From assembly GCF_011386835.1 (NCBI RefSeq), contig NC_088800.1:57131439-57195438 (forward strand): a stretch of DNA of 64,000 nt, given 5' to 3'. The notes under the pieces were generated by a model that was not told the DNA's origin, searched no databases, and saw nothing but the letters and a program-made list of their open reading frames with translations. Positions 1 to 9,989 of the stretch are shown here, one piece after another; positions within the stretch are counted from its first letter, which is position 1, and each line of letters opens with the position of its first letter. The stretch comes from Chrysemys picta bellii. Taxonomy: Eukaryota; Chordata; Testudines; Emydidae. The translations under genes were made by a program, and so were the position numbers.

Positions 1-593
1 CCCTGCCTTTCCCTTCAGGTTAGTTCCTTTGTCCCTTCAGGTTCTTTCAGCAGTCCTTCTTCTTGGGTAGGACATGGAGGAGAGTCTGGAATGCCTTCCC
101 TCCCAGTCTTAAATAGAATTTACATAAGGCGGGAAGCATTTTGTTTCCCAAACTTGACCTCCCAATCTGGTGAGTGGAAAATTACTAGAAGTCCAAGATA
201 GTGTTTAATACCAGCTGGCAGAACTACCTGACCTAGTAGTGTCACAGCTACGTCCCAGGACAACTCTCAGGAAGGAGAAAGATTAGTATCTTCACAGTCT
301 TGTTGTTTCTTCCTAATGGGCCATCAGCCCCATCTGGCTTTTCACTGTTGTACCTGAAGGGCTAGTTGTGAGTGACACCCAAAGTAGCACATTTGAAATA
401 CAGATACATGGTCAATATTCTTAACTTCAGATACAAAAATGATACAGGGATACAGATTGGATAATCATATTCAGTAAATCATAACCTTTCCAGTGATATC
501 TTACATGAGCCATCTTGCATAAAGTATATCTCAGTTATGCCATATACATATCATAAGCATATTTCCATAAAGAATACGGAGTGTAACATCACA
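1..593. repeat. 3' part of an endogenous LTR, cut by the window edge
   Basis: The last about 170 bases resemble the end of the complete LTR at 19917-21051: both contain a TTTCCATAAA block followed by a G-rich step and end in AACATCACA. The left end is outside the window, so neither the TG start nor a TSD can be checked. No coding potential is visible. This could be a solo LTR or part of a longer provirus to the left. Confidence 0.6.
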
Positions 594-800
594 GCATCCA
601 ACTCCCTTTCAGGGGCAGGGCTTAGGCCCCGCCCTTCTCCTTGGCATTTCCTACTGGCTAGCTTAGGTGGCTTCCTGCTCTATACTCTGGCTTCTGTGAA
701 TCCCTTTTTTTGGTGCCCCACTGTCTTCATGCATTGTATGAGGAGTCCAGGCATCCAGCTCGGGGTTGTGAATTCCATTGGGTGGCAGGGTGCTCAGTGC
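594..800. repeat. Left half of an old MITE-like repeat split by the provirus
   Basis: This non-coding repeat stops at the provirus boundary. Its continuation (GAATCTAGGGCCTAAGG and following) lies on the other side at 7671-7745, so the provirus landed inside a pre-existing element. The family assignment is from memory of the repeat's look and is not certain. Confidence 0.45.
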
Positions 801-1384
801 TGTTGCCGGCCCAAAGGGCCTGAGGGGGCAACAGGGTTCGTTGCCCGGTGTGCGTCGCACCAATAGACACACCAGGGTGCAGAAGCAAACCAAATTTATT
901 CAAGAGCTCTGACTAGGCACTAGGAGACCAGCATGTCTCAAATCAAGCGCAGCAAATACAAGCAAGTTTCCCATTTTATATTCCAAGCTGTTTGTGTGTA
1001 AGCCTTTGTTCTGTTCCTCCCTTCCCCCTCCCTTCCCGACAGCGGTTACAGCAGGCAGTACATTGTGGCGTGTTAGAAAAGTTCTCGTCCGCATGTTTAT
1101 CTTCGACCTTGCAAGCTCTACGTAGTAGGCCTTTTCCTCCCGCTTTTCCCCCTCGTTATCACTACTGCTTCTGCTAGTGTGAGCGAAACTGCAGCTGTCT
1201 GCCGAAAAAAAGCTGACCGTTACATATTCTGCTTCAGCATTTAGGCTGTTAGCATGGAGGCTGGTGAAAGTTCACAAGATGGAGTTACTGTGGTTCACTT
1301 AGACCCAGAGCAGGGGGTTTCATCGGCACTTATGGCCTTCCACTCCCCCGAGTTACCTGGTAGCTATGCCTAGTGACGCCAACA
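801..1384 (-). repeat. 3' LTR of the provirus
   Basis: 584 bp bounded by TG...CA and closely matching 7083-7670. By eye I count roughly 15-18 substitutions between the two LTRs plus a 6-base indel near 1165 and homopolymer differences. On the minus strand it has a TATAAAATGG box near 971-980 and an AATAAA signal at 895-900. The env reading frame runs through the polypurine tract into this LTR and stops at 1330-1332. Confidence 0.93.
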
Positions 1385-2784
1385 ATTCCCTCCTTTGAGA
1401 ACACTCTACAAACCTTTGGCAGAGTTTTCTCATACTCTAAAGACAAAATGCGATTAAGCTCCATGCAATTGGGATCATCAATGAGAGAGTATAAAGGAAC
1501 TTCCGGGGAATGGGAGGTACAAATCTTATGTATGAGCACTTTACAGCAAGCGAGCAAAAGAAAAAGAACAAAACATATCACAACACCTGTGAGCAAGAGG
1601 CGAACAATGCCTCCCTCTAGTCCCCCCTAGACCAGGTAACCAACCCCAAAGGGAATCAAAAATAGTGGGTTCTCCTTCCTGGGCCTTCCACTGGTTCAAG
1701 GCCTGTTCGGCTGACAAGATGTGCTTGTTAATATCCTGTGAAAACTCTGGGACATAGGTGCAACATTCTTCTCCAATAAGGGCACAGACCCCGCCCCGTG
1801 AGGCTAACACATTTTCTAGGGCCTGGTGGTTTTGCAGAGCCAGCAATCGAAGCTGGTACAGCTCGGAGCTTATGCCTTTTTCTATGGCCAGGGTATCATT
1901 GGCAAACTGGGTGAGAAATTTAGAAAGTCTTCTGTAGAGTTGGGTTAGCCATCCCACCCCATAAGTAGGGAGGAATATCATCCCAAACCTGTCTCCTTCT
2001 CTGATGGGTTCAATGGTAGCTCTCAAGGACTGATAGTACCTGGGGCGACCTGAGGGAGCCTGGGTCAGAACACGGAGGGGAGGAGCGAGATAGCCTTTAT
2101 AACAGCTACCATGCCAACCATGAGGAAGCCATTTGTAGGCACTATTACCACAGACCCAGAATGCTTCACCATAACTAGCCTTTCCATTGTTACCTTGTAG
2201 GTCCCGTAGGGTGGCTTGTGGGGAAAGGGCAAAGAATGCAGTGCCGGTTTGCCAACCGGTGGCATTTAGTAAAGAGATAGTGAGACTTATACCAGGACCA
2301 ATATAAAATCTACATGTACTAATGCCGGCAAACCAGGTATGATTACTTGTACTGGCTTGCTGAAAACATATAAGACCAGTGGGTGGAGAGTGTAGACGAA
2401 TAGGCTGGGGCTTAAGAGTGCTGCTATAGTGGGAATTCCAAGAGCCATTGTGTAGGCCATAAGGAGCTTCCGCAGTACAGTTAGATCGCAAACTTAAATT
2501 GTCAGAGGTGCTGCTGCTGGTAACCATCCACCTTTGACAAAAGTCTGACCAATTTTGGGGAACTACTCTCCAGGGCAATCCAGCCGAATGGTGGGGAGTC
2601 TGGGCACATATCTAACAGTGAGAGAGATTGAACTCACGGGCAAAGGCAATTTTCAGGGCCTCATAGGTATTGGTAGCCATGTCTGCAGGGATGGCTCCCC
2701 ATCCTGCATGCGATGTGGGGGTAACAGAAGGATTGCTTCTGTGACAAAAAGGAATGTTGTGAGAGACCCTAAACCTGAACCCAT
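1330..2784 (-). pseudogene. env: Degraded gammaretroviral-type env
   Basis: Envelope remnant. A probable start with a hydrophobic leader begins at 2784 in one frame. The main 345-codon frame (2578-1541) carries the C-terminal part of the surface subunit and the ectodomain of the transmembrane subunit. Near 1785-1820 it has an immunosuppressive-domain-like segment followed by CALIGEECC, a CX6CC motif typical of gammaretroviral-type envelopes. A TAG at 2612-2614 replaces the codon between the cysteines of a CxxC-like motif. A frameshift near 1600-1625 separates the ectodomain from the membrane anchor, which lies in the frame 1596-1330. Leader and body are also in different frames, so this copy is inactive. 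Confidence 0.9.
1385..1397 (-). other. Polypurine tract of the provirus
   Basis: The minus strand reads CAAAGGAGGGAAT directly before the TG of the 3' LTR, the position and composition expected for the plus-strand DNA primer. Confidence 0.75.
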
Positions 2785-2971
2785 ATTGTAATTACAACAA
2801 CCCAAATGCCCAGAAGATAAGAATTATTGACACCAAACAAATCAAAAAATAAAAGGACCAGGACCATAGGCTAGGTCGGCCTTCTGTGAATAGATGGAAC
2901 CAATGCTCAGGGTTTTCGCGGGGAGTGTGCTATGGCTGTTCAGAGAGATCACCAGACATTCCCAGCTACCC

Positions 2972-5730
2972 TTACTGTCTTTTGAATAACAGCTTAAGTC
3001 CCAAATCGTCGCTGGCAGTCTTTTCTGCAGGCTGGACAGTCCACTGTTTAGGAGTGGGTACTGCTTTCAGTCGAGAGTGATGAATCCAGTTCTTGTGTCC
3101 TTCGACCTTTGCTGTCATGTGTGAGACCAGCAGGACGGTGTGGGGTCCCTTCCACTTCTCTTGGAGAGGCTCGTCCTTCCAGGTTCGAACGAGAACGGAG
3201 TCACCTGGCTGCAAGGAGTGGACAGAGGCATCCAGCAGAAGAGGCTGTGAATCTTTGATGTATCTGTGAAGAGAAGAAAGAACAGCAGACAGAGAGCACA
3301 TGTACTGAGACAAGAAACCACACTCCATTTCCCACTCTCCTGCCGGAACCGGTGTACTGTTCAGAGGCCATGCCCTTCCAAACATAATTTCGAAGGGACT
3401 AAGCCCTAACCTGCCCTTGGGGAGAGCACGAATGCGGAGTAACACAAGGGGCAAAGCATCAGGCCACCTAAGAGAGGCCTCCTGACAGACCTTTGAGAGG
3501 TGTCGCTTGAGTGTCTGATTTGTGCGTTCCACTACTCCACTGGCTTGTGGTCGCCATGGTGTGTGGAGCTTCCAGGGGGTTTGCAAGGCACTTGATATTT
3601 TTTGAACAACTTGAGATGTGAAGTGTGTTCCGTTATCAGATTCCATCCACTGGGGGAGTCCGAAGCGAGGAATAATCTCCTTGACAAACTTAAGAGCCAC
3701 CGTTTTGGCAGTGTTGTTACGACATGGGAAGGCTTCGGGCCATCCGCTGAATCGATCCACGAAGACGAGGAGGTACCTGTACCCTTGGGTCCTGGGAAAC
3801 TCAGTAAAGTCTATTTACCACACTAATCCTGGGCCTGGGGTAGGTTCCAGGGTGGCTGGCAACACTGCTATTCCTGGTCGAGGGTTATTCTTTTGGCAGA
3901 TTAAACATTCAGCTTGTACCTGTGATGCTAGGGGTTTAAGTCCAGAAGTTAGAAAATATTTATTCATAAGCTGGGTAAGAGCCTCTCTGCCTGCGTGGGT
4001 GGTTTGATGCAGTTTCTGCAACACTGGTCGGATCAGGCCCTTGGGCAGGAGGATTTTTCCCTCTGTTTTTTCCCTATTCCCTCTGAATAAAGCCATCCCT
4101 CCTTTTCCTGGAGACCGAGCCTGTCAGCCAGGTTTCTGTCATCATGGGAGTACTGAGGAGCTGCAAGCTCACCTATTGATGGGATGAGGGCATGCATTTG
4201 GGCATTCTCCTCTGTTGGTGATTTCAGGGTAGCAGCGCGCTTGGCTTCCCTGTCTGCTCTGGCATTGCCCTTGGTTACATCTTGAGCTTCCTTTTGATGG
4301 GCTCTGCAATGCACCACTGCTATTGCTGAGGGGAGTTGTACCGCTTCTAACAGCCAGAGAATTTGAGACCCATGCTTAACCGGGGAGCCTTGGGCTGCTA
4401 GCATCCCTCTTTGCTTCCACAGACCAGCGTGAGCATGCAATACCCCAAAAGCATACTTTGAGTCAATAAAGATATTAACCCGTTTGTCTTTTGCCAGCTC
4501 GAGTGCACGAGTCAGGGCCACAAGTTCAGCAAGTTGGGCAGATGTCCCAGCAGGTAAACTCTCAGCTTCCACGGTATCATGAAGGGTCACAATAGCATAA
4601 CCCACCCTCCTTTGCCCATCCACAACGGCACTACTGCCATCAGTATACCATTCCAAGTCAGCATTTGGGAGTGGTTGATCTTTTAAATCTGGGCGGCTGG
4701 AGTATTGGGCATCTATGATTTCCAAACAGTCATGTTCCTGCTTTTCTGTTTCTGGTAGCAGGGTAGCTGGATTAAGGGAGGGACAGGTTTGCAGGGTAAC
4801 TTCAGGGTTCTCTAACAGTTTCGCCTGATACCGAGCAACCTGAGCCTGTGTGAGCCAGAGACCACCCTTAGTGTCCAGCAGGGCTTGGACCATATGGGGA
4901 ATATACACTTGCACAGTTCCTCCCAGTGTCAGTTTTTCAGCTTCCCCAAGCAGTAGGGCAGTGGCTGTGACCGCCCTCAAGCATGCTGGCCACCCCTTTG
5001 CAACTTGATCCAGTTGTTTAGAGAAGTATGCCACGGGACGTTTCCAGGTGCCTAATAACTGAGTAAGCACTCCCAGGGCTATCCCTTTTATTTTATGCAC
5101 ATACAGTTGGAACGGCTTAGAGAGATCCGGCAGACCCAGGGCTGGGGCTTCCATCAGTTTCCTTTTCAAGATTTTAAATGCCCTGTCCGCTTCTGGGGAC
5201 CAGTGAAAGGGGTCATGATCCGCTCCCTTAACACATTCATACAGAGGTTTAGCCCACAGTCCATATTCTGGGATCCATATTCTGCAAAAGCCTGCCATGC
5301 CCAGAAATGCCCTGAGCCATTTACGGTTGCTTGGGATAGGAACTTGGCAGATAGCCTCCTTTCTGTCATTTGCGAGCTGCCTCTCTCCCTGCCTTAAGTG
5401 AAATCCCAGATACTGTACTTCTGAGAGAGCAATTTGAGCCTTGCTCCGAGCTACCCGGTATCCTCGGAGTCCAACAAAGTTCAGGAGGCTCACAGTGGCT
5501 TTGAGACAAGGGATCAGACCCACAGCAGCAATTAGCAAGTCATCTACATATTGCAGGAGGAGGACTCTGTCCGAATTATTCCACTCCTCCAAGTCTCTGG
5601 CCAGAGCCTGGCCGAACAGAGTGAGGGAATTTTTAAATCCCTGGGCCAATGCTGTCCAGCAAAGCTGCTTTTTAACCCTTCTGTTGTCCTCATTATGCCT
5701 GGCAGTATTTTGCAGATCTCATAGTTGCTT
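2972..5730 (-). pseudogene. pol: Degraded gammaretroviral pol: partial RT, RNase H, integrase
   Basis: On the minus strand this retains the RT palm and thumb with YVDD at about 5545-5560, a connection region, RNase H (WYTDGSS near 4640; acidic residues and a late HCRAHQ motif visible), the integrase H2C2 zinc finger (3815-4040) and the integrase core with SDNGTHF and the later glutamate in VVERTNQTLK. Protease and the N-terminal RT fingers are missing: the frame opens after a stop near 5730. A frameshift near 4070-4090 separates RNase H from integrase, and an in-frame TAA at 3815-3817 cuts integrase between zinc finger and catalytic core. The C-terminal frame ends at 2972. Confidence 0.94.
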
Positions 5731-6010
5731 AGGCACATTCAGGCCCCCCTTTTCTTGGTTGTTGGCCAAGTCTTAGCTGTGAACAATGTCCTTGGATGGG
5801 GCCAGCATCTTATCTTTGGACTGAGCTTGCTAGCTATATTTTCCAGTTAACTCATTCTGTTCTTTTTCCTTCTCCCTTTCTTGGCTTCTTTTAACCTCCA
5901 AAGGAAACTTCCACTCTTCACTCATACACCTTTTCCCAACAATGAACACATACACATTGCCATTATACACCCTTCCAGTAAAATAACTTCTATACAGAGC
6001 TTTGAAGCAA
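5731..6010. other. Unassigned segment replacing gag C-terminus, protease and RT N-terminus
   Basis: About 280-300 bases lie between the gag capsid remnant and the RT remnant where about 1.5 kb of capsid, nucleocapsid, protease and RT would be expected. I see no zinc knuckle or protease active-site motif in any frame. It may be highly decayed proviral sequence or filler at a deletion junction. Confidence 0.5.
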
Positions 6011-6826
6011 CAAACCAGGACGAGCACACCCACTTTTGAGGATTCCACTCGGTACAACCTCTGGTGTCCAATAGCTTTCCTTTTTAAACCTTAAATGCCT
6101 TCTCTGTGTCTCCTCCTTAGCCTTAACTATAACCTGATTCCGCTCCACCTCAGACAACAAGGTTCTCATAAGTATATTGCAATCATCCCAGTCAGGCTTA
6201 TGGCTTGCTAGACACCCTTCAAAGATTGAAATAAACTTGCTTGGATTCGTGGCGAATTCCCCTGCTTCTGCCTTAAAGGCAGCTAGGTGCACTGGGTTAA
6301 AAGGAACATAAGAATACACTGCCACAACCTGGGCTGAACGATCCTGTGTTCCTGGACGGGCTACCACATTCTCAGTAATCAACGGATACAATCCCACCGG
6401 GGGGGTACTCTCTGGAGTCTGTGGGGGTGTTGGAGCCGAAGGGGATACCGATTCTGCCATTACAACTGTGGGAGGGTTCTGGGGATTAGCAGCAGGTACT
6501 ACCGAGTTTGTCGGAGTCAAATGGCACTTGTGCAGAATATCAGGCCTATTTCTTAACATCATAAACATATACGCATAGAGATGTTCATTCCATTTACCTG
6601 TTCGCTGACAAAACAAAAGTAACTGAAGGATTGTGTTGTAATTAAGTGATCCTTCCGGTGGCCACCTTTCCTGGCACTCTAGCTGGTATTGAGGCCAATC
6701 AGCTGTACAGAACCTTTTCAATTTACTTCTAAGCATTGAATCTGACCCAAACACATCCCAATTTGCTAGAATGCATTCTAAGGGCGTACACTGTGCCCTG
6801 CCGGCTGTACTCTGTCCCTGCCCCAT
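6010..6826 (-). pseudogene. gag: Truncated gammaretroviral gag: matrix and N-terminal capsid
   Basis: An open frame of 278 codons starts with MGQGQS, a glycine-2 myristoylation context typical of matrix proteins. A matrix-like domain is followed by a proline-rich stretch (about residues 115-150) and an N-terminal capsid segment with HKPDWDDCNILMRTLL near residue 208. The last about 15-20 residues no longer look like capsid, and no nucleocapsid Cys-His box follows, so the gene is cut by the internal deletion. It starts 235 bases downstream of the primer binding site on the minus strand. Confidence 0.9.
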
Positions 6827-7060
6827 ACTCTAGGGAGACTGGACTGTTCCTACCTTATCTAAGGGTCCGGTTCCTCACCGTCACCCACAACTGCTTCTCC
6901 ACTGTCCGAGCGCGTTGCACCGTTGTGCCCTCCGGGGTCGATCACACCACGTCTCCGCCGAGGCCCCCGATGAAGTCACTGGTGCACGCTGGGCGTCGGT
7001 CGTCTCCGTAATCTGTCAGCTGCCAGGAGGGATCCGGGCAAGGCTAAATTTCAGCCTCGA

Positions 7061-7078
7061 GCCCCACGTTGGGCGCCA
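7061..7078 (-). other. Proviral primer binding site, tRNA-Lys-1,2 type
   Basis: The minus strand reads TGGCGCCCAACGTGGGGC, four bases inside the 5' LTR end. This is the 18-nt motif known as the Lys-1,2 primer binding site, and I see no mismatch over its length. Confidence 0.88.
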
Positions 7079-7082
7079 AAAC

Positions 7083-7670
7083 TGTTGCCGGCCCAAAGGG
7101 CCCGAGGGGGGCAACAGGGTTCGTTGCCCGGTGTGCGTCGCACTAATAGACACACCAGGGTGCAGAAGCAAACCAAATTTATTCAAGAGCTCTGAATAGG
7201 CACTAGGAGACCAGCATGTCTCAAATCAAGCACAGCAAATACAAGCAAGTTTCCCATTTTATATTCCAAGCTTTTTGTGTGTAAGCCTTTGTTCTGTTCC
7301 TCCCTTACCCCTCCCTTCCCGACAGCGGTTACAGCAGGCAGTACATTGTGGCGTGTTAGGAAAGTTCTCGTCCGCATGTTTATCTTCGACCTTGCAAGCT
7401 CTACATAGTAGGCCTTTCCCTCCCCCTTTTCCCCCTCGTTATCGCTACTGCTAGTGTGAGCGAAACTGCAGCTGTCTGCCGAAAAAAAGCTGACCGTTAC
7501 ATATTCTGCTTCAACATTTATGCTGTTAGCATGGAGGCTGGTGAAAGTTCACAAGATGGAGTTTCTGTGGCTCACTTAGACCCAGAGCAGGGGGGTTTCA
7601 TCGGCACTTATGGCCTTCCCCCCCCCCCCCCCCCCGAGTTACCTGGTAGCTATGCCTAGTGACGCCAACA
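7083..7670 (-). repeat. 5' LTR of the provirus
   Basis: 588 bp, TG...CA, paired with 801-1384. It differs by scattered substitutions and by an uninterrupted run of about 16 C at 7619-7635 where the other LTR has a short mixed C-rich tract. Minus-strand TATA-like sequence lies near 7255-7262 and AATAAA at 7178-7183. Confidence 0.93.
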
Positions 7671-8459
7671 GCGCTGCTTTTGAATCTAGGGCCTAAGGCT
7701 AAGCATGCACAACTCCTGTGCGCTTCAGCTACAATTCTGAATGATCAGCACTTCAGAAAATCATTGCCTAGCTAGCTCAAGTTGATTTCCCAGTAAATGA
7801 GGAACACATAATTATCAGCCACCTCTGAAAATGCTGATTTTAAGTAATTTATCCAAAATCCTATTAAAAATCTTTAGCAGAGCCAGGACTAGAACCCAGT
7901 TCTCCTTGGACTTAGTCCAGCACTTTAACAAGAAAAATCATCTTTTGTCTTTCTCTATTCTCCTGCTTCCCCATTATGAACTTTTTGAGTAAATGAGCTT
8001 GGGTCCTACAGCCATCAATCTTGGTCACTATTCAGACCTGTCTTATTCACTGCCCCTCCTTTTGTATGTAATTTTCTAGATTTAAAAAAAAATGAAAAAA
8101 AGGGAATTCTGTCATGTGTAACTTTAATAATATTTACCTGGGTTGTCAGTAGGATTTGAACCTAGTACATTCAGATTCCCACCATAGATACTGCAACTTG
8201 AGCTAAAGTTGTTAGCAGTAGTAGGCTGTTATTGTCTGTGGACCAGCTACTGCTAGAGTCGGATGTGTATTGCACTGAAACAGTGAGTTACGCATGCAGG
8301 AGTAGCTCCATTCTATAAAAAAAGAGTCAAGCAGATACATTTGGCAGATTATTTCTGAGAGGAAATGTGGCTAAATTGAAGAAACTTAGGTTCTGTTCTG
8401 AGCTATGCCAGATGTGATCTTGTATAACATTTCAAGGCATATTAAAACAAACAAACAAA
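7671..8459. other. Right half of the split repeat, then unassigned DNA
   Basis: 7671-7745 completes the repeat begun at 594-800. The remainder has no ORF of note, no splice-flanked coding stretch and no repeat I recognise with confidence; it is treated as intronic or flanking sequence. Confidence 0.5.
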
Positions 8460-9285
8460 AAACCCTCGGCCATTGGCATATTTTATACAATCCCTGTTCC
8501 AGTGCTTATTGAGCTTTTATTCTGGGACATCCATTGAGTGGTTTTCTTCAACAGCCGTGGGTACCAGGATGGATCCCCAACATGCCAACCTCTTCATGGG
8601 CCACCTCAAGGAAGAATTTCTGGATAAAGGCAACATGAAACCAACTGTATGCCTGAAATACATCAATGATATTTTCATCCATTAAATGTCCCTGTTCTGT
8701 TCACTCTCTCTGAAACATCTGGCACTGGCTGCAGTCAGAAGACAGGATATTGGGCTAGATGGACCATTGGTCTGACCTCGTATGGCCATCCTTAGGTTCT
8801 TATCCTTTAGACAGACAACCTAAACACTGATTTCCACTACAATATCAACAACTACCATCCATCAAACTTTGTAGAACACTCCAACACCAGCATCAACTTC
8901 CTGTACAGCACAATCAGTGTCAACAATGGAACCCTACAGACAACTATATACAAGAAAGCAACAGATCACCACCCTTACTTCCACTGATCCAGAACACCAA
9001 GAAATATGTTATCTACAGCCAGGCACTTAGATACCACAGAATATGCTTGGAAGAGAAAGTCCAGAATGTGCACCTTAACACACTTAAAACCACCTTCATT
9101 AAACAAGAACGATTCACTAGAGAAGTAGATAGCCTCCCCAATAATGTATGGCTCTTGCAGAGAAGAGGAGGCAAAAAGATTAGGAGAATGGAAAGAAAAG
9201 AAGAGCTACCCCTCTGTATTTTAAAAAACAAGGAGAAACACACAATACTACAAAAATGCTACAGAATTAAAATAACTTTTGGTTG
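8460..9285 (+). mobile_element. Old Penelope-like element fragment interrupted by a CR1 tail
   Basis: The translated frame at 8473-8685 contains GTRMDPQHANLFMGHL followed by YINDIF, matching the RT region of the intact PLE at 26821-29463 (AMGTRMAPQYANIFM and YIDDIF). Resuming after 8803, the other side encodes further PLE-like RT and thumb sequence in broken frames to about 9285. The middle aspartate of YIDD is changed to asparagine. It is clearly more diverged than the full-length PLE and inactive. Confidence 0.8.
8687..8803 (+). mobile_element. 5'-truncated CR1 3' end inserted in the PLE fragment
   Basis: Carries the CR1 terminal signature GGGCTAGATGGACCATTGGTCTGAC and ends with a GGTTCTTA-type tail. 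The PLE frame is interrupted exactly across this stretch, so the CR1 piece is the younger insertion. Confidence 0.75.
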
Positions 9286-9300
9286 ACTACCTGTAGCTCA

Positions 9301-9585
9301 GGCTAGGTCTACACTACCTGCCTGAATTGGCGGGTAGAAATCGACCTCTCGGGGATTGATTTATCGCGTCCCGTCGGGACGCAACAATCAATCCCCGAAT
9401 CGACGCTCTTACTCCACCAGCGGAGGTGGGAGTAAGCGCCGTCGACGGGAAGCCGCAGAGGTCGATTTTGCCGCCGTCCCTACAGCGGGGTAAGTCGGCT
9501 GCGATACGTCGAATTCAGCTACGCTATTCGCATAGCTGAATTTGCGTATCTTAAATCGACCCCCCCCCCGTAGTGAAGACCTGCC
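9301..9585. mobile_element. Harbinger-type MITE
   Basis: Non-coding, GC-rich element with inverted ends (GGCTAGGTCTACAC at left, GAAGACCTGCC at right) flanked by TCA/TCA. It is the same family as 44979-45244, which sits in the opposite orientation. Both carry a pure C/G run at the equivalent site next to a TTAAATCGAC block. Confidence 0.7.
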
Positions 9586-9607
9586 CTCAGAGTCTTAATA
9601 TGACAAT

Positions 9608-9776
9608 AACAACGAGGAGTCCGGTGGCACCTTAAAGACTAACAGATCTATTTGGGCATAAGCTTTCGTGGGTAAAAAACCCACTTCTTCAGATGCAAAT
9701 AAATCTGTTAGTCTTTAAGGTGCCACCGGACTCCTCGTTGTTTTTGTGGATACAGACTAACACGGCTACCCCTCTG
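9608..9776. mobile_element. Short palindromic insertion made of PLE tail sequence
   Basis: A 169-bp element flanked by an 11-bp duplication AATATGACAAT (9597-9607 and 9777-9787). Its two halves are inverted copies of a PLE tail: the left arm from AACGAGGAGTCC through GACTAACAGATCT is repeated in inverse on the right, which then ends with the PLE terminal GGATACAGACTAACACGG. It has no ORF. On the minus strand the centre contains a hammerhead-like core. Confidence 0.85.
9654..9692 (-). ncRNA. Candidate hammerhead ribozyme core in a PLE tail
   Basis: The minus strand reads CTGAAGA (9692-9686), a perfect stem with GTGGG/CCCAC, then GAAA (9667-9664) and GCTTATGC. This fits the CUGANGA - helix II - GAAA - short helix III order. 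The base before the predicted cleavage site is C rather than the required U, so this copy may not cleave. A long outer stem formed by the palindrome arms surrounds it. Confidence 0.55.
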
Positions 9777-9867
9777 AATATGACAATGACATTTCCACTT
9801 TTGTAAAAATAAAATAAGTAGGAGTTCATTATGCCATGCATCTCTCAAAAAGATACTAGTAATATAT

Positions 9868-9975
9868 TAGAGAGACAAGGTAAGTAAGGTAATATCTTTT
9901 ATTGAACCAACTTCTGTTGGTGAAAGAGACAAGCTTGCAACCTTACACAGAGCTCTTCTTCAGGTACTCAGAGTG
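9868..9975 (-). mobile_element. Second type of PLE-like 3' tail, antisense
   Basis: Reverse complement of the tail type seen at 59765-59884: shared landmarks are CTGAAGAAGAGCTCTGTG, AATAAAAGATATTACC and CACCTTGTCTCTC. The GAAA box is degraded here. Confidence 0.55.
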
Positions 9976-9989
9976 TCACAGCTAAATAC

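Larger units (their letters stand above)
801..7670 (-). mobile_element. Gammaretrovirus-like endogenous provirus (ERV1 type), defective
   Basis: A complete LTR-to-LTR provirus on the minus strand: 5' LTR 7083-7670, primer binding site 7061-7078, gag from 6826, pol remnant about 5730-2972, env remnant about 2784-1330, polypurine tract about 1385-1397, 3' LTR 801-1384. The flanking four bases are GTGC on the left and GCGC on the right, consistent with a 4-bp duplication in which a CpG has decayed. Capsid, RNase H, integrase and the transmembrane envelope region look gammaretroviral. It is broken by a large gag-pro-pol deletion, at least three frameshifts and nonsense codons at 2612-2614 and 3815-3817, so it cannot encode a full protein set. 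Confidence 0.93.

Noticed and set aside
7456..7659. ORF ending in polyproline
   Set aside because: It is LTR sequence read through the poly-C run.
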